Under the pieces are notes generated by a model that was given only the letters and a program-made list of their open reading frames with translations, was not told the DNA's origin and ran no database searches. Both the position numbers and the translations under genes were made by a program. Below are positions 63,513-64,000 of a DNA stretch of 64,000 nucleotides, piece by piece. The first letter of the stretch is position 1. Each line of letters opens with the position of its first letter. This stretch comes from Glycocaulis alkaliphilus (GTDB lineage: Bacteria; Pseudomonadota; Alphaproteobacteria; Caulobacterales; Maricaulaceae): contig NZ_CP018911.1 of the NCBI RefSeq assembly GCF_004000605.1, positions 2,461,001 through 2,525,000 on the forward strand. The letters are read 5' to 3'.

Positions 63513-64000
63513 TCAGTCCTCGTTAAGCTGGTCGAGCCAGTCGCCCGGCCCGTCGCCCGTGCGCAGATCCATCACCGTCGGCCAGAGCCGCCACGGGGCG
63601 CTGGCATCGGCATTCCACAGCGCTATGTAGGCAAATCCGGTCGCCGGTTCCATGACTATCTGCGCGCCATAGCCCGACAAATAGCCCGAATGGGCGATGA
63701 GGGTGCGGTCCCCCCAGCGGTAAATGCGCCAGCCCAGCCCGTAATGGGTCTCCTGCACCCGCCCCGGGAAGCGCCGGTTCAGGCCTTGGGTTTCCCGCGG
63801 GGTGGCCACGTAAGGCGTGAAAATGCGCTCGCGGATTTCGGCCGGTATACCGCCCGTCTCCGAGATATGCGCCTGTGCCCAGGCCATCAGGTCTTCCAGC
63901 GATACGACAGCCGCCGCAGCCGGCGCCACCGCATCATAATTGCTGGCCGGGCTGCCGGCCGTGTCCGTACGGCGTGCCCAGCCACGATGGGGCCGGGCCC
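63513..64000 (-). CDS. Serine hydrolase of the beta-lactamase/penicillin-binding family, 5' end outside the window
   Basis: Only the C-terminal 160 or so residues are present; the frame is open to the last base of the window. The visible part shows NYDAVAPAAAAVVSLEDLMA, a region near the second active-site loop. It then shows QETHYGLGWRIYRWGDRTLI and AHSGYLSGYGAQIVMEPATG, where His-Ser-Gly replaces the KTG-type motif as in class C-like serine hydrolases. The first motif (SxxK) lies outside. It is 2 bp upstream of aguB and probably co-transcribed. Substrate is unknown. Confidence 0.82.
   Translation of the reverse strand, partial: ARPHRGWARRTDTAGSPASNYDAVAPAAAAVVSLEDLMAWAQAHISETGGIPAEIRERIFTPYVATPRETQGLNRRFPGRVQETHYGLGWRIYRWGDRTLIAHSGYLSGYGAQIVMEPATGFAYIALWNADASAPWRLWPTVMDLRTGDGPGDWLDQLNED

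Overview
The window is a high-GC, gene-dense stretch of chromosome from an alphaproteobacterium. It most likely belongs to the stalked/dimorphic Caulobacterales–Maricaulales group (Maricaulis/Oceanicaulis/Glycocaulis-like). This rests on a 231-residue CtrA ending in Ala-Ala, the CtrA partners SciP and ChpT, FlbD- and FlbE-type flagellar proteins in the Caulobacter order fliF-fliG-flbE-fliN-flbD-flhA, GANTC sites packed in front of ctrA, and the alphaproteobacterial ptsP/lysC/clpB/DUF4167/prmC/prfA neighbourhood. The genus assignment is inference only. No rRNA, tRNA, prophage, IS transposase or CRISPR array was seen.

Layout. 1-18.7 kb: after a truncated MaoC-type dehydratase comes a flagellar island: flgK-flgL (minus), fliK-flgD-flgE and sciP (plus), fliF-fliG-fliH/flbE-fliN-flbD, then flhA-flhF-flhG and a small membrane protein. 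18.7-23.8 kb: two tiny secretory/membrane ORFs, a DUF6607 protein divergent from a heme-type TonB receptor across a Fur-like palindrome, and an OmpW porin. 24-26.9 kb: fliI-fliJ divergent from ctrA. 27-34 kb: a TPR protein, then cheA-cheW-cheY-cheB-cheR with chpT upstream. Flagellar assembly, chemotaxis and the cell-cycle phosphorelay output therefore lie together in 34 kb. 34.1-34.9 kb: an MqsRA toxin-antitoxin pair whose conserved residues look altered. 35-55.6 kb: housekeeping genes: M23 endopeptidase, ubiG, a RodZ-like protein, ptsP, lysC, clpB, a MAPEG protein, an ArsC/Spx-like protein, ispG, DUF4167, prmC, prfA, a LOG-family protein and sdhCDAB. 55.8-64 kb: an SDR, a DUF885 peptidase-like lipo/periplasmic protein, small membrane proteins, a GIY-YIG protein embedded in palindromic repeats, MarC, a GNAT-nitrilase fusion, an N-carbamoylputrescine amidase-like protein and a truncated serine hydrolase.

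How the parts work together. CtrA (activator and repressor), SciP (CtrA antagonist) and ChpT (phosphotransferase feeding CtrA) would time flagellar class II genes such as fliF. FlbD with sigma-54 would then fire the late hook genes flgK-flgL and fliK-flgD-flgE; sigma-54-like and FlbD-like sites are visible between flgK and fliK. The che operon steers the finished motor.

The most unusual feature is the density of intergenic palindromic DNA. At least six families are dispersed over the window. One is a cassette of about 150-180 bp bounded by hairpins whose stem sequence differs from copy to copy while the tetraloop stays ATCC on the left and GGAT on the right. I could not match it to a named family from memory, and it is the main candidate for something undescribed.
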